Of a stretch of 64,000 bases of DNA, positions 37,603-47,766 are shown piece by piece. The position numbers were made by a program, and so were the translations under genes. The stretch comes from Shewanella marinintestina (GTDB lineage Bacteria > Pseudomonadota > Gammaproteobacteria > Enterobacterales > Shewanellaceae), in NCBI RefSeq assembly GCF_023283845.1, contig NZ_JAKILC010000013.1, forward strand, positions 1-64,000, read 5' to 3'. The stretch's first letter is position 1, and each line of letters starts with the position of its first letter. The notes under the pieces are model-generated. The model saw only the letters and a program-made list of their open reading frames with translations. It was not told the origin of the DNA and made no database searches.

Positions 37603-38586
37603 TTACTCTTTATACTTAAGCGTACCGTTTTCTTTGATCTCATCGAACCAAAGATTGTGGTGCTGGCTTGCCCATGTTTCGTCACAGTAACCAGAAACCA
37701 TACACTCCATACCACCTTCAGACATAACCGTTGCCATAAAGATATGCACGATTGAGAAAGCAGTAATGATAATAGCACTGACTGAATGAAGAATTAGCGC
37801 GATTAAGCTTAGTGTGCGGCTAGGCTCGAACAAGTTCGGGAATAGTAGCAACATACCAGATGCAGAAATTACTAGGCCGAAAGCAGCGAATGCCCAGAAC
37901 CATAATTTCTCACCCGCGTTAGCGAAACCAGCGTCTGGGTGCTTACCTTTGAATGGACCGAAGTTGATGTAACCACCAACAACCATCATCCACTTAAGGT
38001 CATACATCTTAGGCATCTGGTTCTTAGCCCATAACGTCACCATTAGCGCCCAACCTAACATGAACGGAATCGCCATGATGTCGTGGATCTGCTTAGAAGC
38101 GTTAACTAGACTAGCCCATAGGCCTTCACCGATGTAAGGCTGAACGAAGTATCGGCCAGCAATTAGCATTAAGCCTGTTAGGATCAATAGCAGACAAGGA
38201 ATCGCACCTAGCCAGTGAATTGATACGTCAAACTTAGACCAACGGTAAACCAGCTTGCCTGAGTAACCACCGTGAAGCTTAGAAATGCCATTCACTTTGA
38301 TAAACAGGACAAAAATAATGATCATGCCGAACAAGGCAGCCATTAATGCTGGAGCAAGAATATCACTACGCAATTCAAGTACACGTAAGTCATACGTGTT
38401 GATTGCTTGCGTGTGGAATTCACTTGTTGAAGTTGTACGACCTTCTTCGCCCGCTTTTAGCTGAGCCCAGATTTGGCCGTTGTTCACTTCAATAGTGTCA
38501 CCCACTTTATCAGTAGCGTTAGCAAATACAGACACACTGAAAAACAGTGCAATTGCTACGCCTATGTGTTTTAACCATTTGTTCAT
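37603..38586 (-). CDS. fdhC: Formate dehydrogenase cytochrome b subunit FdhC, operon 1
   Basis: Membrane subunit (b556-type) that takes electrons from FdhB and reduces the quinone pool. The 327-aa protein has a signal peptide (ending VFANA), a periplasmic stretch with an LKAGEEG...TSTSEF region, and five membrane spans. The haem-ligand His candidates are in VSIHWLGAIP, QIHDIMAIP and HSVSAIIITAFSIVH. Nearly identical to FdhC2 (43235-44218) apart from the N-terminus and scattered changes. Last gene of TAT1-fdhA1-fdhB1-fdhC1. Confidence 0.92.
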   Translation of the reverse strand: MNKWLKHIGVAIALFFSVSVFANATDKVGDTIEVNNGQIWAQLKAGEEGRTTSTSEFHTQAINTYDLRVLELRSDILAPALMAALFGMIIIFVLFIKVNGISKLHGGYSGKLVYRWSKFDVSIHWLGAIPCLLLILTGLMLIAGRYFVQPYIGEGLWASLVNASKQIHDIMAIPFMLGWALMVTLWAKNQMPKMYDLKWMMVVGGYINFGPFKGKHPDAGFANAGEKLWFWAFAAFGLVISASGMLLLFPNLFEPSRTLSLIALILHSVSAIIITAFSIVHIFMATVMSEGGMECMVSGYCDETWASQHHNLWFDEIKENGTLKYKE

Positions 38587-38666
38587 AATACGTCCTCTAT
38601 TACCACTGGGCGGCTCACGTTAATGAGCCACTCAGGGTACGCCAGAAGTTAGTCAACCTAAGTTGA

Positions 38667-39236
38667 TTAACCCCAAGCTGCGTTTTTAGAACCACGGTAT
38701 GCAACACGCTCACGGAAGATTGAAGAAACAACTTCTGCATCACCCGCTAGTAGCGCTTTAGTCGCACACAACTCAGCACACATAGGTAGCTTGCCTTCAG
38801 CGATACGGTTTGCACCGTACTTCTGATGCTCTGCCTCAGAGAAGTTCTCTTCTGGGCCACCCGCACAGAAAGTACACTTATCCATCTTACCGCGAGCACC
38901 GAAAGCACCTGATTTAGGGAACTGTGGCGCGCCAAATGGGCAAGCGTATAGGCAGTAACCACAACCGATACACGTATCTTTGTCGTGAAGCACGATGCCG
39001 TCTTCTGTCTTGTAGAAACAGTTTGCAGGACAAACTGCCATACAAGGTGCATCATCACAGTGCATACAAGCAACAGAGATAGAGGCTTCGCCTTTAACAC
39101 CGTCATTGATAGTCACTACGCGACGACGTTGAATTCCCCACTCTAGAGCAGAGTCGTTTTCGTTCTTACATGCTGTGACACAACCGTTACACTCGATGCA
39201 GCGCTTGGTATCACATAAAAATTTCATTGTAGCCAT
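38667..39236 (-). CDS. fdhB: Formate dehydrogenase iron-sulfur subunit FdhB, operon 1
   Basis: Electron-transfer subunit, 189 aa, with four ferredoxin-type [4Fe-4S] motifs: CDTKRCIECNGCVTACK, CMHCDDAPCMAVCP, CIGCGYCLYACPFGAPQ and CTFCAGG with CAELC. No signal peptide: it should be exported with FdhA by the Tat system. It differs from FdhB2 at only about nine positions. A 141-bp block spanning its 5' end (39118-39258) is identical to 44745-44885. Confidence 0.93.
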   Translation of the reverse strand: MATMKFLCDTKRCIECNGCVTACKNENDSALEWGIQRRRVVTINDGVKGEASISVACMHCDDAPCMAVCPANCFYKTEDGIVLHDKDTCIGCGYCLYACPFGAPQFPKSGAFGARGKMDKCTFCAGGPEENFSEAEHQKYGANRIAEGKLPMCAELCATKALLAGDAEVVSSIFRERVAYRGSKNAAWG

Positions 39237-39265
39237 TCTGGCAATTCTCCTAGCTAATACAGCAA

Positions 39266-42139
39266 TTAAGCTTTAGCAATCTGACAAAGTGTGGCTTTAG
39301 TTTCTTGCATCTGAGTCACAGGGTCATAACCGTAAGTCATTACCGTGTTACAAGATTCACCCACTACGTAAGGCTTAGTGCTAATTCCACCAGATTCTGG
39401 ATATTGCAGATCTTCACCGTGCATTACACCCGCGAAGTGATAAGGCATCCAAGTGACACCAGCACCAACACGTGGAGTTACCATCGCCTTGATCTTGATG
39501 CGTCCGCCTTCTGCGCCTTCAACCCAAACGTCATCACCGTCACGAATGCCGCGATCTGCCGCATCAGCTGGGTTAATTTCGATGAACATTTCTTGTTGAA
39601 GTTCAGCCAACCATGGGCAAGAACGAGACTCTTCACCACCACCTTCGTACTCAACCAAACGGCCAGAAGTAGAGATTAGTGGGTACTTCTTGTCTAGATC
39701 ATCGCTAATAACCTTGTCTTGTAACGTTTTGTACAAGGTTGGTAGACGGTGAACTTGCATGTCGTTATGAGTTGGGTATTTCTCAATTAGATCACGACGT
39801 GCTGTGTAGATTGGCTCACGGTGAACAGGCACTTCGTCTGGGAAAGTCCAAACGCGACAACGTGCTTTGGCATTACCGTATGGCACCATGTTGTGTGCTA
39901 GCGCAACACGTACGATACCGCCGCCTAAGTCAGTAGCCCAAGTACGGTTTTCAGCTAGTGCTTTCTCTTCAGCAGTTAGCTCATCCCACCAGCCAAGTTG
40001 CTTCAGCATCTTGTCATCAAATTGTGGGTAACCGTCTTGAATATCAGCATCAACAGAAGCTGAATCTTCAGCTAGGATGCTCACGCCTTCATGCTCAACA
40101 CCAAAGCGAGCACGGAAGTTACCACCACCTTGGTTAACGTTCATACCTGTACGGTATAGAATCTGTGTACCAGGGTGCTTCTGCTCTGGAGTACCCCAAC
40201 ATGGCCAAGGTAGACCGTAAGTCTCGCCCTTGTTCACGCCGCCAGCAGCTTCTAGCGTTTCAGAAGAGAAATCGCCCCAGTTCATGGTGTGAGCACGGAT
40301 ACGCTCTGGGCTCCAACCTGTGTAACCCACTGAACGCATACCTTTAGTGTATTCGCGCATGATGTCATCAGGATCAGGCATGTTGCCATTAACCTTGATG
40401 TGCTTAGTCCATGTGTCAGCAATGCCTACATGCTTCGCTAAGCGGTACATGATTTCTAGGTCATTCTTAGACTCGAATAACGGCTCAACAACCTGTTGGC
40501 GCCACTGTGCACTACGGCCAGAGTTGTTTACAGAACCTTCGCCTTCGTACTGAGTAGCAGCAGGTAGGATGTAAACGCCATCTTGACGACGGTGCATAAC
40601 ACCCGCCATTGTTGGATACGGATCAACAACAACTACAGTTTCTAGCTTGTCCAATGCGTCACGCACTTCCATCTGACGCGTTTCAGTGTTAACTGATTGA
40701 CCCCAGAAGAATGCTAGACGTAGGTTATCTTTTTGAGCAAGAGTGTCTTTAGCATCTAACACACCATCTTGCCAGCGAGAACATGGCATACCAGGAGTAG
40801 TCATAGGGCTACGACCTAAGTAAGACTTTTGGTCGAAACGTGCTTTAACTGAATCGAATGGTAGATCCCATACGCGAGACCAGTGGTGCCATGCGCCTTC
40901 ACCAACGCCGTAGTAGCCTGGTAAGTTATCGAATAGCAGACCCATATCCGTTGCGCCCTGAACGTTGTCGTGGCCACGGAAAATGTTAGTACCACCACCA
41001 GACACACCCATGTTACCTAGCACTAGCTGCAGGATAGAGTACATACGCGTGTTAGCGTTACCAACGTGATGCTGAGTACCACCCATACACCAAATTACAG
41101 TACCTGGACGGTTAGTCGCCATTTGTTTAGCAGCAGCATAAACAGCTTCGCGAGATACGCCAGTTACGTTTTCAACTTCTTCAGGAGTCCAACGCGCAGC
41201 TTCTTCACGGATCTTGTCCATGCCGTAAGCACGTGTGCGGATAAACTCTTTATCTTCCCAACCATTTTCAAAAATGTGCCACATTAGACCGTAAACCAAA
41301 GGAATATCGGTACCTGGACGTAATGGTAGGTGGATATCAGAATGCGCCATAGTGCGAGAGAAACGTGGGTCAGCAACAGTCATTGTTGCGCCGCGCTCTT
41401 TGGCGATTAAAATGTGCTGCATCGCTACTGGATGCGCCTCTGCTGGGTTTGCCCCAATCAGGAAGATATTTTTTGCGTTACGAATATCGTTGAAAGAGTT
41501 GGTTTGTGCACCGTAACCCCAAGTGTTCGCAACACCAGCAACTGTAGTTGAGTGACAAATACGCGCTGAATGGTCAACGTTGTTTGTTCCCCACATTGCC
41601 GCTAACTTACGGTACATGTATGCACCTTCGTTAGAGAACTTCGCACTACCCATGAAGTAAACTGAGTCAGGACCTGATGTTTGATTGATCTCAAGCATCT
41701 TATCGCCGATTTCAGAAATAGCTTGTTCCCATGAAAGCTTCTTCCACTTGCCGCCTTCAAGCTTCATTGGGTACTTAACACGCTTATTTGAATGCGTGTG
41801 GTAACGTAAGCTCGCGCCTTTAGCACAGTGGCCGCCAGAGTTGAATGGGTGGTCAAATGCAGGCTCTTGACCTGTCCAAACACCATTTTGAACTTCTGCG
41901 TATAAACCACAACCTACCGCACAAGCACTACATACAGTACGCTTGATTTCAGTTGGTGCGTCATGAGCAACAGTTTGCACTTTAGCTTCTGCTTTACGCA
42001 TCATGCCAGTGCCTAATAAAGAAGCTGCTGCGATACCACCAGATGTGATACCTGCTTGCTTCATAAACTGACGACGGCTAATACCTAGAGTCTTTTTCTC
42101 TACGGTAGGTGCCGCGTTAGATTGGCGAGTTAACTTCAT
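39266..42139 (-). CDS. fdhA: Formate dehydrogenase catalytic subunit FdhA, operon 1
   Basis: Oxidises formate to CO2 in the periplasm with a Mo- or W-bis-pterin guanine dinucleotide cofactor. The 957-aa protein has a Tat signal (SRRQFMK at 21-27), a [4Fe-4S] site with C70, C73, C77 and C105, and the metal-ligand Cys at about 195 in SARICHSTTV. This is Cys, not selenocysteine. Later MGGTQHHVGNANT and GGTNIFRGHDNVQGATD are typical of the family. Diverged slightly from FdhA2 and more from FdhA3. Confidence 0.95.
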   Translation of the reverse strand: MKLTRQSNAAPTVEKKTLGISRRQFMKQAGITSGGIAAASLLGTGMMRKAEAKVQTVAHDAPTEIKRTVCSACAVGCGLYAEVQNGVWTGQEPAFDHPFNSGGHCAKGASLRYHTHSNKRVKYPMKLEGGKWKKLSWEQAISEIGDKMLEINQTSGPDSVYFMGSAKFSNEGAYMYRKLAAMWGTNNVDHSARICHSTTVAGVANTWGYGAQTNSFNDIRNAKNIFLIGANPAEAHPVAMQHILIAKERGATMTVADPRFSRTMAHSDIHLPLRPGTDIPLVYGLMWHIFENGWEDKEFIRTRAYGMDKIREEAARWTPEEVENVTGVSREAVYAAAKQMATNRPGTVIWCMGGTQHHVGNANTRMYSILQLVLGNMGVSGGGTNIFRGHDNVQGATDMGLLFDNLPGYYGVGEGAWHHWSRVWDLPFDSVKARFDQKSYLGRSPMTTPGMPCSRWQDGVLDAKDTLAQKDNLRLAFFWGQSVNTETRQMEVRDALDKLETVVVVDPYPTMAGVMHRRQDGVYILPAATQYEGEGSVNNSGRSAQWRQQVVEPLFESKNDLEIMYRLAKHVGIADTWTKHIKVNGNMPDPDDIMREYTKGMRSVGYTGWSPERIRAHTMNWGDFSSETLEAAGGVNKGETYGLPWPCWGTPEQKHPGTQILYRTGMNVNQGGGNFRARFGVEHEGVSILAEDSASVDADIQDGYPQFDDKMLKQLGWWDELTAEEKALAENRTWATDLGGGIVRVALAHNMVPYGNAKARCRVWTFPDEVPVHREPIYTARRDLIEKYPTHNDMQVHRLPTLYKTLQDKVISDDLDKKYPLISTSGRLVEYEGGGEESRSCPWLAELQQEMFIEINPADAADRGIRDGDDVWVEGAEGGRIKIKAMVTPRVGAGVTWMPYHFAGVMHGEDLQYPESGGISTKPYVVGESCNTVMTYGYDPVTQMQETKATLCQIAKA

Positions 42140-42157
42140 CGCTGTACTTCTCCTAAA

Positions 42158-42355
42158 CTAGCCGCGTAAGCTATTGTAATAACTGCGAATGTGTGCAGTT
42201 TCATGATAGCCATCTACATTTTTGGTGCTAACTTTCGTTTCATTTGCTTGAGCAACACTTACGCCAGTTGCGGCGATAGCAACACTTGCAGTGCCGCCGA
42301 TAGTTAGTGCTTTCAGCAAAGATCTGCGATTCAGATCAGGCTGTTGCTTTTTCAT
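42158..42355 (-). CDS. Formate dehydrogenase region TAT-target small protein, operon 1
   Basis: A 65-aa protein with a Tat-type leader NRRSLLKAL followed by a hydrophobic stretch ending VSVAQAN and a short mature tail ending YYNSLRG. It belongs to the formate_TAT family (TIGR02811), always beside fdhA. ATG at 42355 with AGGAG is preferred to the GTG at 42361. Role unknown: a small helper or extra subunit of the complex. It heads operon 1. Confidence 0.85.
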   Translation of the reverse strand: MKKQQPDLNRRSLLKALTIGGTASVAIAATGVSVAQANETKVSTKNVDGYHETAHIRSYYNSLRG

Positions 42356-42540
42356 TTTCACTCCTAGTAGGAAGGAATAGTTTTGTTTATAAACACTTAA
42401 GATAGATCCAATAACGCTACGACTTGCAACGCAGGTTAACCGCCTGTTAATCAGTCGGTTAACATTGTAAAAAGTGTATATTTACTAGAGTTATCCCCAA
42501 TATAGCCGGCGTAATATAAATAATTTCAATGGCCGAAAAG

Positions 42541-42554
42541 TTGATCTAAATCTG
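42541..42554. promoter_or_regulatory. Weak Fnr/EtrA-like site upstream of operon 1
   Basis: TTGATCTAAATCTG matches TTGATNTAGATCAA at most positions, three mismatches. About 186 bp before the TAT1 start codon. A similar but poorer block lies before operon 2 (48150). Regulation by anaerobiosis is plausible for this pathway, but the match alone is weak. Confidence 0.3.
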
Positions 42555-42811
42555 ATTAAATATTCGATTTTAGCCAAATCAGAACAAAAGTGTTAAGTAG
42601 AGCATGTTTTAATAAGACAACTTAAGCTCAGTAGCAAAATAATCCACAACAAACTATGAAACCAAACCTTGAAAATAACTTAAAGTCATAAACTTAAAGC
42701 CCAAAACACCAACAACACCAATAGTTAACACGTGTTTCCTCCAAAGCCGCATTAACTAGCATCTAAAGCTACATTTAGTGTTTTTTAGCATTAGTTTGTT
42801 GGTTAACTGTA

Positions 42812-43110
42812 ATACCAAGCAGTGTAATAAGTTGAGCGGTACCAAGAGTTCTGGGCAAACGAATTTAAGACGCAGATAGGCAGGAAATGTGGCTCTGTTA
42901 GTAAGCGAGCCTCCGAAGCAGACTGCCTAATGTAACTATGGCTGACGAACTTTCTAGATACTGATGCTCTGCGTGCTAAATACAGCGCTCAGAGAGCACA
43001 CTCCATGACTAGCAAGTAAGATTTGAGGAAGGCAGAATGACCAAGCGCACATTAGGCGTCGCTATGAGATACATGGATAAGGACTAACAAGCCTTATAGT
43101 GGCTTGGTAT
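42812..43110. mobile_element. Candidate MITE-like element with 9-bp inverted ends
   Basis: ATACCAAGC (42812-42820) and GCTTGGTAT (43102-43110) are perfect inverted repeats bounding 299 bp without a gene. The ends resemble the TACCAA ends of some marine gammaproteobacterial small elements. No target duplication is visible. It lies in the 870-bp gap between operon 1's leader gene and fdhC2; nothing comparable was seen in the gap after operon 2. Confidence 0.35.
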
Positions 43111-43184
43111 GTGCAATCGCAGTAAAGCTGGTAGACACTTGGTAGGAATTGCTAATAGCGTTTATAAGTAAGAGCTGTAAGCAA

Positions 43185-43214
43185 AAAAATGCCCCGACTC
43201 AGTCAGGGCATTTA
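43185..43214 (-). terminator. Terminator of formate dehydrogenase operon 2
   Basis: On the minus strand AAATGCCC..GAC and GTC..GGGCATTT pair, followed by a run of T. About 20 bp after the fdhC2 stop. Confidence 0.85.
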
Positions 43215-43234
43215 ACGACAATATTCAGCGAATA

Positions 43235-44218
43235 CTATTCTTTGTACTTAAGCGTACCGTTTTCTTTGATCTCATCGAACCAAAGGTTATGGTGCTGGCT
43301 TGCCCATGTTTCGTCACAGTAACCAGAAACCATACACTCCATACCACCTTCAGACATAACCGTTGCCATAAAGATATGCACGATTGAGAAAGCAGTAATG
43401 ATAATAGCGCTCACTGAGTGAAGCACTAATGCAATTAGGCTTAGAGTGCGGCTAGGCTCGAATAAGTTCGGGAATAGCAACAACATGCCAGAAGCAGAAA
43501 TGAGTAGGCCAAAAGCAGCGAATGCCCAGAACCATAATTTCTCACCCGCGTTAGCGAAACCGGCGTCAGGATGCTTACCTTTGAATGGACCGAAGTTGAT
43601 ATAACCACCAACAACCATCATCCACTTAAGGTCATACATCTTAGGCATCTGGTTCTTAGCCCATAACGTCACCATTAGCGCCCAACCTAACATGAACGGA
43701 ATTGCCATGATGTCGTGGACTTGCTTAGCACCGTTGACTAGACCGGCCCAAAGGCCTTCACCTATGTACGGCTGGAAGAAGAAACGCCCTGCAAGCAAGG
43801 TTAAGCCAGTTAAGATCAATAACAGACAAGGAATCGCACCTAGCCAGTGAATTGATACATCAAACTTAGACCAACGATAAACCAGCTTACCTGAATATCC
43901 GCCGTGCAGCTTAGAAATGCCGTTCACTTTGATAAACAGCACAAAAATAATGATCATCCCAAAAAGGGCTGCCATTAATGCTGGCGCAAGAATGTCACTG
44001 CGCAATTCAAGTACACGTAAGTCATACGTGTTAATTGCTTGGCCGTGGAACTCACTCGTTGAAGTGGTATAGCCTTCTTCGCCCGCTTTTAGCTGAGCCC
44101 AGATTTGACCATTATTTACTTCATTAGTGTCACCCACTTTAGGGCCATCGTGGGCAAATACCGACACACTAAATAACAGTGCAATTGCCACGCCTATGTG
44201 TTTGAACCATTTGTTCAT
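43235..44218 (-). CDS. fdhC: Formate dehydrogenase cytochrome b subunit FdhC, operon 2
   Basis: Quinone-reducing membrane subunit, 327 aa from ATG 44218 (GGAGGTGAC upstream); the frame is open to 44239. Signal peptide MNKWFKHIGVAIALLFSVSV, five membrane spans, haem His in VSIHWLGAIP and in QVHDIMAIP. Close to FdhC1 throughout. Differences concentrate in the signal peptide (FAHDGPK here, FANATDK there) and in one membrane loop. Confidence 0.92.
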   Translation of the reverse strand: MNKWFKHIGVAIALLFSVSVFAHDGPKVGDTNEVNNGQIWAQLKAGEEGYTTSTSEFHGQAINTYDLRVLELRSDILAPALMAALFGMIIIFVLFIKVNGISKLHGGYSGKLVYRWSKFDVSIHWLGAIPCLLLILTGLTLLAGRFFFQPYIGEGLWAGLVNGAKQVHDIMAIPFMLGWALMVTLWAKNQMPKMYDLKWMMVVGGYINFGPFKGKHPDAGFANAGEKLWFWAFAAFGLLISASGMLLLFPNLFEPSRTLSLIALVLHSVSAIIITAFSIVHIFMATVMSEGGMECMVSGYCDETWASQHHNLWFDEIKENGTLKYKE

Positions 44219-44293
44219 GTCACCTCCTGATTGCTGCAAGCGATCTCAATGAGATAGCTTGCAGCGATTATGGACTAACTCAATATTTAAGGC

Positions 44294-44863
44294 TTAGCCC
44301 CAAACATTTTTGTTAGAACCACGGTATGCAACACGCTCACGGAAGATGGCAGAAACAACTTCTGCGTCACCCGCTAATAGCGCTTTAGTTGCACACAACT
44401 CAGCACACATAGGTAGCTTGCCTTCAGCGATACGGTTTGCACCGTACTTCTGGCGCTCTGCTTCAGAGAAGTTCTCTTCTGGGCCGCCGGCACAGAAAGT
44501 ACACTTGTCCATCTTGCCGCGAGCACCGAAAGCACCTGATTTAGGGAACTGTGGCGCGCCAAATGGGCAAGCGTATAGGCAGTAACCACAACCGATACAG
44601 GTATCTTTGTCGTGAAGTACGATGCCGTCTTCTGTCTTGTAGAAACAGTTTGCAGGGCAAACTGCCATACAAGGTGCATCACTACAGTGCATACATGCTA
44701 CTGAGATAGATGCTTCGCCTTTAACACCGTCGTTGATTGTCACAACGCGACGACGTTGAATTCCCCACTCTAGAGCAGAGTCGTTTTCGTTCTTACATGC
44801 TGTGACACAACCGTTACACTCGATGCAGCGCTTGGTATCACATAAAAATTTCATTGTAGCCAT
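44294..44863 (-). CDS. fdhB: Formate dehydrogenase iron-sulfur subunit FdhB, operon 2
   Basis: 189 aa, four [4Fe-4S] motifs as in FdhB1 (CNGCVTACK, CMHCSDAPCMAVCP, CIGCGYCLYACP, CTFCAGG). Almost identical to the operon 1 copy: CSDAPC for CDDAPC, EAERQKY for EAEHQKY, and a changed last few residues (GSNKNVWG). The DNA across its start shares a 141-bp identical block with operon 1, a sign of very recent duplication or gene conversion. Confidence 0.93.
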   Translation of the reverse strand: MATMKFLCDTKRCIECNGCVTACKNENDSALEWGIQRRRVVTINDGVKGEASISVACMHCSDAPCMAVCPANCFYKTEDGIVLHDKDTCIGCGYCLYACPFGAPQFPKSGAFGARGKMDKCTFCAGGPEENFSEAERQKYGANRIAEGKLPMCAELCATKALLAGDAEVVSAIFRERVAYRGSNKNVWG

Positions 44864-44892
44864 TCTGGCAATTCTCCTAGCTAATTCTGCAC

Positions 44893-47748
44893 TTAGGCTT
44901 TAGTGATCTGACAAAGCGATGCTTTGGTTTCCTGCATCTGAGTCACAGGGTCATAACCATAAGTCAATGCAGTGTTAGCTGATTCACCAATAACGTAAGG
45001 AACCGTACCTTCTGGGTAGTTAGGCGCTAAGCTTTCGCCGTGCATCTCACCCGCGAAGTGGTAAGGCATCCAAGTAACACCAGGCTTAACGCGTGGAGTG
45101 ACCATTGCCTTAATCTTAATACGACCACCTTCAGCACCTTCTAGCCATACTGTGTCGCCGTCACGAATGCTGCGATCTGCCGCATCAGCTGGGTTAATCT
45201 CAACAAACATCTCTTGTTGAAGTTCTGCCAACCATGGGTTTGAACGCGATTCTTCACCACCACCTTCGTACTCAACTAAACGACCAGAAGTCAGACCTAG
45301 CGGATACTTAGCTGCTGAGTCTATATCTTGAATAGTCTTGTACAGTGTTGGTAGACGGTGTACTTGCATGTCAGCATATGTTGGGTACTTAGACACAAGA
45401 TCACGACGTGGCGTATATAGCGGCTCACGGTGAACAGGTACTTCGTCTGGGAATGTCCAAACAATACAGCGTGCTTTAGCGTTACCGAATGGAATACAAC
45501 CGTGCTTCATTGCCACACGTTGGATACCACCAGAAATATCGGTCTTCCAGTTCTTACCTTCAGCTTCAGCTTTTTCAGCCGCAGTTAGGTCGTCCCACCA
45601 GCCAAGTTGCTTAAGCATGTCAGCTGTGAACTCTGGGTAACCGTCTTGGATTTCAGCGCCTTTAGAGTAGCTACCTTCAGCAAGTAGGTTCTTACCTTTA
45701 TACTCAACACCGTAACGAGCACGGAAGTTACCGCCACCCTCAAGTACGTGTTTGTTTGTGTTGTAAAGGATCTGGGTACCAGGGTGCTTCTGCTCTGGTG
45801 TACCCCAACATGGCCAAGGTAGACCGTAGGTGTCACCCTTAGCAGGGCCGCCAGCAGCTTCAAGCGTCTTGTTGCTGAATGTACCCCAGTTTTGGGTATG
45901 TAGTTTCAAGCGCTCAGGGCTTTGACCTGACATACCAATAGTCCACATACCGCGGTTAATTTCGCGGGTAATGTCCTCAATAACTAATACGTCATTTGCA
46001 TCTTTAGCAATACGCTTAGTGTACTCATCTGCAAAACCAAGCTTTTGCGATAGACGGTACATGATCTCAAGGTCAGTTTTAGATTCGAATAAAGGCTCAA
46101 TAACCTGCTCACGCCACTGTTGTGAACGGCCAGAGTTAGACACAGAACCTTGGGTTTCGAACTGAGTTGCAGCTGGTAGCAGATAAACACCATTCTTACG
46201 ACGGTGCATAACACCCGCCATAGTTGGGAATGGATCCACAACCACTACGGTGTCCATTTGGTCAAGTGCATCACGCACATCACGCTGACGGGTTTCAGTG
46301 TTAACCGATTGACCCCAGAAGAACGCCATACGCACGCGGTCTTTCTGCGCTAGCTTTTCAGGTGTTTCTAACACACCATCATGCCAACGAGAACAAGGGA
46401 TACCTGGGGTGTTCATTGGGATGCGACCTAGGTATGAGTTTTGGTCAAAACGATCCTTAACCCAACCGTAATCTAGGTCCCAAACGTTACACCAGTGCTT
46501 CCAAGAACCCGTCTTAAGACCGTAGTAACCTGGTAGCGTATCGAACAATAGACCTAAGTCAGTTGCACCCTGTACGTTATCGTGACCACGGAAGATGTTA
46601 GTACCACCACCAGACACGCCCATGTTACCTAGCGCTAGCTGCAGGATACAGTAAGCACGAGTGTTAGCATTACCGACGTGATGCTGAGTACCACCCATAC
46701 ACCAAACAACCGTACCAGGACGGTTATCAGCCATCATTTTAGCCGCTTGGTAAACTTCTTCTTCTGTGCAGCCTGTGATGTTCTCAACTTCTTTAGGTGG
46801 GAACTTCTTCACTTCTTCACGAATTGTGTCCATTTCGAAGACACGTTGCTCGATAAATGTCTTATCTTCCCAACCGTTTTCGAAGATGTGCCAAAGCATA
46901 CCGTAGATAAATGGAATATCTGTACCTGGACGTAAACCACAGTGCAGATCGGCGTGAGCAGCTGTACGAGAGAAACGTGGGTCAACCACGATAATCTTAG
47001 CGTTATTCTTCTCTTTCGCGATCAAGATATGCTGCATAGCAACAGGATGCGCTTCAGCCGGGTTTGAGCCGATGAAGAAAATTGCGTTTGCATTCTGGAT
47101 GTCGTTGAAAGAGTTAGTTTGCGCACCGTAACCCCAAGTGTTGGCAACACCGGCTACAGTGGTAGAGTGACAAATACGTGCAGAGTGGTCGACGTTGTTC
47201 GTGCCCCACATTGCCGCAAATTTACGGTACATGTAGCAGCCTTCGTTCGAGAACTTAGCACTACCCATAAAGTAAACAGAGTCTGGACCAGATTCTTTAC
47301 GAATGGTCTGCATTTGGTCGCCAACTTCGTTGTAAGCTTGCTCCCAAGATAGTTTCTTCCACTTGCCATCAACAAGCTTCATTGGGTACTTAAGACGCTT
47401 TTCACCGTGACCATGTTCACGCAGTGCAGCACCTTTAGCACAGTGACCGCCGGCGTTGAATGGGTGATCGAAAGCTGGCTCTTGACCTGTCCACACACCG
47501 TTTTGTACTTCTGCGTATAAACCACAACCTACCGCACACGCACTACATACAGTACGCTTAATTTCAGTTGGTGCATCATATGGCACGTCTTTGGCTTCTG
47601 CACGACGCATCATGCCGGTGCCCAACAAAGAAGCTGCTGCGATACCACCAGATGTAATACCTGCATGCTTCATAAATTGACGACGACTAAGACCTAGAGT
47701 TTTTTTCTCTGTGGTTGGTGCCGCATTGGATTTGCGAGTTAACTTCAT
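44893..47748 (-). CDS. fdhA: Formate dehydrogenase catalytic subunit FdhA, operon 2
   Basis: 951-aa periplasmic formate oxidiser. Tat signal SRRQFMK, [4Fe-4S] Cys at about 68, 71, 75 and 103, metal-ligand Cys at about 193 in SARICHSTTV. Like FdhA1 it is a Cys enzyme. It shares CSACAVGCG with FdhA1, but in other stretches (for example ALREHGHGEKRLKYPMKL and QLALGNMG) it agrees with FdhA3, so it is a mosaic or FdhA1 has diverged. Confidence 0.95.
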   Translation of the reverse strand: MKLTRKSNAAPTTEKKTLGLSRRQFMKHAGITSGGIAAASLLGTGMMRRAEAKDVPYDAPTEIKRTVCSACAVGCGLYAEVQNGVWTGQEPAFDHPFNAGGHCAKGAALREHGHGEKRLKYPMKLVDGKWKKLSWEQAYNEVGDQMQTIRKESGPDSVYFMGSAKFSNEGCYMYRKFAAMWGTNNVDHSARICHSTTVAGVANTWGYGAQTNSFNDIQNANAIFFIGSNPAEAHPVAMQHILIAKEKNNAKIIVVDPRFSRTAAHADLHCGLRPGTDIPFIYGMLWHIFENGWEDKTFIEQRVFEMDTIREEVKKFPPKEVENITGCTEEEVYQAAKMMADNRPGTVVWCMGGTQHHVGNANTRAYCILQLALGNMGVSGGGTNIFRGHDNVQGATDLGLLFDTLPGYYGLKTGSWKHWCNVWDLDYGWVKDRFDQNSYLGRIPMNTPGIPCSRWHDGVLETPEKLAQKDRVRMAFFWGQSVNTETRQRDVRDALDQMDTVVVVDPFPTMAGVMHRRKNGVYLLPAATQFETQGSVSNSGRSQQWREQVIEPLFESKTDLEIMYRLSQKLGFADEYTKRIAKDANDVLVIEDITREINRGMWTIGMSGQSPERLKLHTQNWGTFSNKTLEAAGGPAKGDTYGLPWPCWGTPEQKHPGTQILYNTNKHVLEGGGNFRARYGVEYKGKNLLAEGSYSKGAEIQDGYPEFTADMLKQLGWWDDLTAAEKAEAEGKNWKTDISGGIQRVAMKHGCIPFGNAKARCIVWTFPDEVPVHREPLYTPRRDLVSKYPTYADMQVHRLPTLYKTIQDIDSAAKYPLGLTSGRLVEYEGGGEESRSNPWLAELQQEMFVEINPADAADRSIRDGDTVWLEGAEGGRIKIKAMVTPRVKPGVTWMPYHFAGEMHGESLAPNYPEGTVPYVIGESANTALTYGYDPVTQMQETKASLCQITKA

Positions 47749-47766
47749 CGCTTAAATTCTCCTAAA

